DNA from: Solibacillus palustris
GTDB lineage: Bacteria > Bacillota > Bacilli > Bacillales_A > Planococcaceae
DNA: 64,000 nucleotides
Direction: 5' to 3'
NCBI RefSeq assembly: GCF_022549215.1
Contig: NZ_JAKZFC010000001.1
Coordinates: forward strand, 62,001-126,000
The number at the start of each line of letters is the position of its first letter. Within the stretch, counting starts at the first letter, position 1. Shown piece after piece: positions 60,105-64,000 of the stretch. The notes beneath the pieces are model-generated. The model was given only the letters and a program-made list of their open reading frames with translations. It did not search any database and had not been told where the DNA came from. The translations under genes and the position numbers were made by a program.

Positions 60105-60803
60105 ATGATTGAAGTGAAGAATGTCCAACATACGTTTTTAATTGGTAAAAAAGGCAAGGAGAAGCGCGTTCCTGTATTACGCAATGTTTCATTTGATATT
60201 CCAACAGGAGATATTATAGCAGTAGTAGGGAAAAGTGGTTCGGGGAAATCGACGTTGCTGCAAATTTTGGCAGGGTTTATGAAACCTGAATATGGTTCGA
60301 TTTGTGTCAATGGTCAGGAAGTTGCTGCGTTTACAGAGGCACAAAGCGCGGCGTTTCGTTTGAAAAATTTCGGCTTTATTTTTCAAAATTTTCAACTCAT
60401 GCCAAGTTTAACGGCGTTTGAAAATATTGAACTACCACTAAAATTACAAGGCTTAAGTCCGGCAATTCGCAAAAGTCGTGTTGAGGAGATTATGGCGCGT
60501 GTTGGGTTAGGAGAAGTGAGTGACCATTTTCCAAATGAATTATCTGGTGGTCAACAACAACGTGTCAGTATTGCGCGTGCATTAGTAACGAAAGCGCCGA
60601 TTTTGCTTGCTGATGAGCCAACAGGAAGCTTGGATTCAGAGACGGAGCAAGAAATTTTAGCTTTGATACAACAGCTTAATCGTGAATTGAATTTAACATT
60701 TGTCATTATTACGCATGATGAGGAAGTGGCGAACATTGCCGACCAACGCTATCGTATGCATGACGGAGCGTTAGTGAAAGAAGGTGTCACTCATGCGATT
60801 TAG
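60105..60803 (+). CDS. ABC exporter ATP-binding protein (MacB/LolD-type)
   Basis: 232 residues. Walker A GKSGSGKSTL near 44-53, Q-loop IFQNFQLMPSLTAFENIELPL, signature LSGGQQQRVSIARAL, Walker B ILLADEPTGSLD, H-loop IITHDEE. The NFQL-type Q-loop and size place it in the MacB/BceA/YknY group, which partners FtsX-like permeases. ATG with AAAGGAG upstream. Overlaps the permease gene by 11 nt. Confidence 0.93.
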   Translation: MIEVKNVQHTFLIGKKGKEKRVPVLRNVSFDIPTGDIIAVVGKSGSGKSTLLQILAGFMKPEYGSICVNGQEVAAFTEAQSAAFRLKNFGFIFQNFQLMPSLTAFENIELPLKLQGLSPAIRKSRVEEIMARVGLGEVSDHFPNELSGGQQQRVSIARALVTKAPILLADEPTGSLDSETEQEILALIQQLNRELNLTFVIITHDEEVANIADQRYRMHDGALVKEGVTHAI

Positions 60804-62109
60804 TGACCAACTTGATTTTGTTATGCAGCATATTAAGAAAAATAAGTTGCGTGTTTTTATGACTGTGTTAGCTGCAACGATGGGCTGTGCGTTTTTAATC
60901 GTACTTGCATCTGTAGGCTTTGGTTTACAGGCTTCGATTGAAAAGGATATTTTATCGAATGATAGTGTGACGAAAATTGAAGTGCAAAGCAACCAATCGC
61001 AGTTTACCGAGGAAGAAATTGCAGAAATTCAAGCAGTAGAACATGTACAAACCGTGTTAAAAACAACAGATGTAAATGCAGAAGCGCAAAGCTATTTTGA
61101 AGATCGTGATACATTAGGAAGTTTACATCTAACGAATTTTAACGATTTACAACAAGTAGCAGATGATTTATCAGCGGGTACGTATCCAAAAAATGCGAAT
61201 GAAATTTTAGTAGGCTATCATTTCGCACAAACGCTGTTAAATGACGATGATCGTAAAGTAATAGACGAAAAGTCACTGGAAGCACAGGCAAATGGCGATT
61301 ATTATAACGGTTCTGAAGAAGGCTATAAAGAGTCACTTCTAGGTAAGGAAATCGAAGTGGCCTTCCGTTCTTATGAGGATATGTCGAAACAAACAGAGCG
61401 TCAAACCTTTAAGATTGTCGGTGTACTTGCAAAGCCTACTTATGAATGGGCGATTGACAATAAAATTTACGTATCCGATGCGTTGGCACCAACTTTAGAA
61501 GAGATGTTGGTTCAATCGTTCCCAGATCAACAAGAGGAGCTCTTCTTCGATCGTTTTGAAATTTATGCGAAAAGTTTAGAATATGTGAAGCCGATATTAG
61601 AGGAATTACGTGACAAAGGCTTTGGTGTCTTTTCAGTAACGGAGCAATTAGAGGAGCTAAATGTATTTTTCTTAGTATTAAAAGCGGGGCTTATTTTTGT
61701 CGGGACAATTGCTGTATTAATTGCATCGATTGGAATTTTCAATACGATGACAATGGCTGTAACCGAGCGTACACGTGAAATTGGAGTATTAAAAGCAATG
61801 GGCGCAAGTCCGAAGCTGATTCAACGATTATTTTTAATGGAAAGCACATTTATTGGTGTAATTGGAACAGTCATTGCAGTCGCTATTTCTTACACGGTGA
61901 GTTTTGCGTCAAATGCATTGCTACCAGTAGTATTGAAGGCAGCAACGGGTGAGGAAAGCTTTGATGGCATTCAGTTTTCTGCCATACCTTGGCAGCTTGT
62001 TGTCATTGCGGCTGCTATTAGTATCGGGGTAGCTATTATTTCAGGTGTGCGCCCTGCACGAAAAGCGACAAAAATTGAAGTGATGCAGGCATTGCGCCAA
62101 GAGGTATGA
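60793..62109 (+). CDS. ABC exporter permease, FtsX-like (MacB type)
   Basis: 438 residues from ATG 60793 (GAAGGTG upstream), inside the end of the ATPase gene. Helix 1 about 18-40, an extracytoplasmic MacB-like domain of about 230 residues, then three helices in the FtsX fold (VLKAGLIFVGTIAVLIASIGIFNTM, ESTFIGVIGTVIAVAISY, WQLVVIAAAISIGVAIISG), ending with the FtsX-like PARKATKIEVMQALR. Four helices and a large loop are the MacB architecture: peptide or lipid extrusion or transduction, not classical import. Likely regulated by the 45.6-kb two-component system. Confidence 0.92.
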   Translation: MRFSDQLDFVMQHIKKNKLRVFMTVLAATMGCAFLIVLASVGFGLQASIEKDILSNDSVTKIEVQSNQSQFTEEEIAEIQAVEHVQTVLKTTDVNAEAQSYFEDRDTLGSLHLTNFNDLQQVADDLSAGTYPKNANEILVGYHFAQTLLNDDDRKVIDEKSLEAQANGDYYNGSEEGYKESLLGKEIEVAFRSYEDMSKQTERQTFKIVGVLAKPTYEWAIDNKIYVSDALAPTLEEMLVQSFPDQQEELFFDRFEIYAKSLEYVKPILEELRDKGFGVFSVTEQLEELNVFFLVLKAGLIFVGTIAVLIASIGIFNTMTMAVTERTREIGVLKAMGASPKLIQRLFLMESTFIGVIGTVIAVAISYTVSFASNALLPVVLKAATGEESFDGIQFSAIPWQLVVIAAAISIGVAIISGVRPARKATKIEVMQALRQEV

Positions 62110-62112
62110 TGT

Positions 62113-62155
62113 AAAATGAGGTATCCGAGAACGAATTCTTGGGTACCTCATTTTT
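62113..62155 (+). terminator. Terminator of the ABC exporter operon
   Basis: AAAATGAGGTATCC/GGGTACCTCATTTT stem with inner AGA/TCT pairs, T-run. Confidence 0.85.
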
Positions 62156-62239
62156 CAATTGGCTAATCAAAATTAATACGCACACAACTTGATGCGCAGG
62201 GGATTATCGTACAAGCATTTCACACATCATAATGACTAG

Positions 62240-62274
62240 AGGGCAACTTTCACCACTTGGAAAGTTGCCCTTTC
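62240..62274. terminator. Hairpin at the end of the deacetylase gene
   Basis: Perfect 12-bp stem AGGGCAACTTTC/GAAAGTTGCCCT; TTTCATTTT on the plus side. Confidence 0.7.
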
Positions 62275-62277
62275 ATT

Positions 62278-63678
62278 TTAAGAATAGTTCAGTACTTCAG
62301 AAACGGTTACAAATTCGTAGCCTTCACTTTGTAAATATTGCAGCACGGGCTCAAGTCCATCTGCTGTAGATTGGTGGATATCGTGCATTAAAACAATGGC
62401 ATTATTATGTAGTGTTTTTTGAATCATCGGTAGTAGCTTTGTTGGGTCACGGTGCTTCCAGTCAAGCGTATCAATCGTCCAGTTGACCGATTTACGTTGG
62501 ATGAGTGCTCGGACGGAATCGTTAGTCGCACCATATGGCGGACGGAAAAAGGCTGAAGGCTGACCGATTGCTGCTTTGATGGCTTGCTCGGTGGATTCAT
62601 ATTCCTTTTTAATGGCCGCGGCTGGCATCTTAGTAAGTACAGGATGTGACCATGTATGATTACCAATTTCGTGCCCGGCATCACGAACTTCACGTGCTAG
62701 GTCTGGATAATACTGGACACGGCTACCGAGCATGAAAAACGTAGCTTTGGCATTATATTTTTGTAACAGATCCAAAATTTGCTTCGTTACCTCAGGATGT
62801 GGCCCATCATCAAAGGTTAAAGCAATTCGTTTGTGTGCTGCATCCGTATTTTGCTTTGGTGCAGTAGTGTCCTCTGTTTCCATAGTGATTTGGAAGTCTG
62901 ATGCAAGTAATGGATTAATCGATGATAAAGGAATTTCTACAGTAGGTAAACCAGCTGTAGCATTAGCAATTTCACCTTCATCGAAATAGAGAACAAGGGC
63001 GTTTTCTTTTAATGCAAAGCGATCAAATAAATCCCATTTTGGCTGTGTAGCAGCTACAAGTTTGTCTTTGTTAAGGGCATCCTTGAATTCTGGATTTTTT
63101 GTTATTTGTGATTGTACATGATTGGCGAAGGTTTTTAAGCTAGCTTCATCTTGATTTAGCAATGTCTGCATATTAAAAGTTTCGCCTGTTTTATTGTCGA
63201 TTAAAAAGGTCATGATGGTTGTTTCGTGTTCGGTATTACTTAAAATTGTTTTGTTTGTAAGGACAAATGAATAATAATGTTGATGTGCAAATGTTTGTAA
63301 ACTAATATTCAGCTCACCTGTTAATTCGTGAACGTTTTGTTGTAGGCGCATCATACTAATATAGTAATCTTTTGCGTCGTTTATATAAGTTAAAATGGTA
63401 TCATTGAACGTTTCGTATTCGGTTAATGGGTATTGAATAGCAAAGGGCATTTTTGCGTCATTTGAACTGTCTGTGACAATGCGCACACCCGGAAAGCTGG
63501 ATTGTTCTTCGGAAATAGTGGATGAGGTAGTATCGGAGGAAAGACCATCTTCCGCTTGAAAAATAGGTTGATCATTTAAAACAGTTAAATAAATTATAGC
63601 TGAGCCGAGCAAGGTGATCATGGAGACAAGTAGTAAATCAATCCAAATACCACGGCGTTTACGGTAAGGGGTTTTCAT
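62278..63678 (-). CDS. Membrane-anchored polysaccharide deacetylase (PdaC-like)
   Basis: 466 residues from ATG 63678. N-terminal anchor helix about 13-33, PdaC/DUF4163 plus DUF3298 region about 60-260, NodB deacetylase domain about 285-460: TFDDGPHPEVT (metal Asp), GHEIGNHTWSHP (metal His), FRPPYGATN, DTLDWKHRDP, VLMHDIH. Same order and nearly the same length as B. subtilis PdaC, which deacetylates N-acetylmuramic acid in peptidoglycan and gives lysozyme resistance. The ribosome binding site is poor (AAAGGA 12 nt upstream), so the start is the least certain part. Confidence 0.88.
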   Translation of the reverse strand: MKTPYRKRRGIWIDLLLVSMITLLGSAIIYLTVLNDQPIFQAEDGLSSDTTSSTISEEQSSFPGVRIVTDSSNDAKMPFAIQYPLTEYETFNDTILTYINDAKDYYISMMRLQQNVHELTGELNISLQTFAHQHYYSFVLTNKTILSNTEHETTIMTFLIDNKTGETFNMQTLLNQDEASLKTFANHVQSQITKNPEFKDALNKDKLVAATQPKWDLFDRFALKENALVLYFDEGEIANATAGLPTVEIPLSSINPLLASDFQITMETEDTTAPKQNTDAAHKRIALTFDDGPHPEVTKQILDLLQKYNAKATFFMLGSRVQYYPDLAREVRDAGHEIGNHTWSHPVLTKMPAAAIKKEYESTEQAIKAAIGQPSAFFRPPYGATNDSVRALIQRKSVNWTIDTLDWKHRDPTKLLPMIQKTLHNNAIVLMHDIHQSTADGLEPVLQYLQSEGYEFVTVSEVLNYS

Positions 63679-63859
63679 GTTGCATCGGAGTCCTTTCGAA
63701 TTTATAGAGTAATGATTAGTTAAATTAAAGTTGGATTTAAAGTATAAATATGTTACAAAAAGCATCGTTATGTGAGCATAAAATGCCCCAAAAAAGACTA
63801 TGATTTTGATGAAGCTTCAAGTAATATGAGCTAAGAAGTGAAAAGGAGGTCCATCTTCT

Positions 63860-64000
63860 ATGAATGCTGAACATAATGAAATGGCGATTGAATGCTTTTT
63901 ATTAGCAGGTCGCATCATGATGGAAAGTGGCGCAGAAACGTATCGTGTTGAAGATACGATGTTAAGAATGGCACGATCTCAAAATATGATGGACGCACAA
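63860..64000 (+). CDS. ThrE-family threonine/serine exporter, N-terminal part (partial)
   Basis: 47 codons visible, running off the window. ECFLLAGRIMMESGAETYRVEDTM is the conserved start of the YjjP/ThrE N-terminal domain (DUF1212), which precedes five membrane helices in the full protein. AAAAGGAGGT (63841-63850) supports the ATG. These exporters release small amino acids or dicarboxylates. Confidence 0.85.
   Translation, partial: MNAEHNEMAIECFLLAGRIMMESGAETYRVEDTMLRMARSQNMMDAQ

Overview
The window is low-GC, AT-rich bacterial DNA with strong AGGAGG-type ribosome binding sites, many U-tailed intrinsic terminators, an S-box (SAM-I) leader, HemAT, a YjfB-type protein and ECF sigma/anti-sigma genes. 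This points to a Gram-positive Bacillales member, and the gene content (LysDH-type lysine catabolism, MadLM/Mdc malonate genes, LysM-3D cell wall protein) fits a Planococcaceae such as Solibacillus or Lysinibacillus. The genus is an inference. I see no rRNA, tRNA, CRISPR array or intact insertion sequence.

Layout. 1-5.5 kb: the end of an operon with Liv-type ABC permeases followed by a KAS III-like enzyme, an alpha/beta hydrolase, an SDR dehydrogenase and an acyl-CoA ligase; together they look like uptake and activation of an unidentified carboxylic acid. 5.6-9.9 kb: an MMPL/RND exporter followed by a two-component system; tandem 11-bp repeats at the exporter promoter are a likely operator. 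10-11 kb: a PfkB sugar kinase. 11.3-19.3 kb: a complete malonate utilisation locus, with transporter madLM divergent from a GntR-type regulator and mdcH-A-B-C-DE-G; beta and gamma decarboxylase subunits are fused, and two identical 12-bp palindromes flank the divergent promoters. 19.4-20.6 kb: a CcdC-like gene and degraded repeat sequence. 20.6-22.4 kb: ECF sigma factor, anti-sigma factor and a YfjL-like protein in one operon.

22.5-32.5 kb: HD-domain nucleotidase, YjfB, LysM-3D cell wall protein, Cu/Zn superoxide dismutase lipoprotein, a TAXI-TRAP transporter operon, a well-delimited 47-codon orphan peptide gene, an M20 amidohydrolase, a FhuF-like [2Fe-2S] reductase and a DUF4395 membrane protein. 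32.5-32.8 kb: a Fur box over a sigma-A promoter that leads into about 220 nt without a convincing ORF, ending at a terminator: a candidate iron-regulated small RNA. 32.8-41.4 kb: drug/metabolite exporter, peptidase T, YhhN, an unknown membrane protein, two tandem paralogues of unknown function, NfsA-type nitroreductase, and a DASS anion transporter.

41.7-45.1 kb: SAM-riboswitch-controlled metY, a small unknown protein, and a short homoserine dehydrogenase lacking the ACT domain. 45.2-48.6 kb: a second two-component system with a 44-codon membrane ORF between regulator and kinase. Its promoter carries a 17-nt sequence that recurs exactly upstream of the ABC exporter genes at 60.1 kb, so the system probably controls that exporter. 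48.7-53 kb: metallophosphoesterase, UppP, HemAT and an AIM24-family protein. 53.1-57.1 kb: a lysine-catabolic trio (aldehyde dehydrogenase, L-lysine 6-dehydrogenase, acyl-CoA dehydrogenase). 57.2-64 kb: secreted beta-propeller protein, GC-rich palindromic repeats, the ABC exporter, a PdaC-like deacetylase and the start of a ThrE-family exporter.
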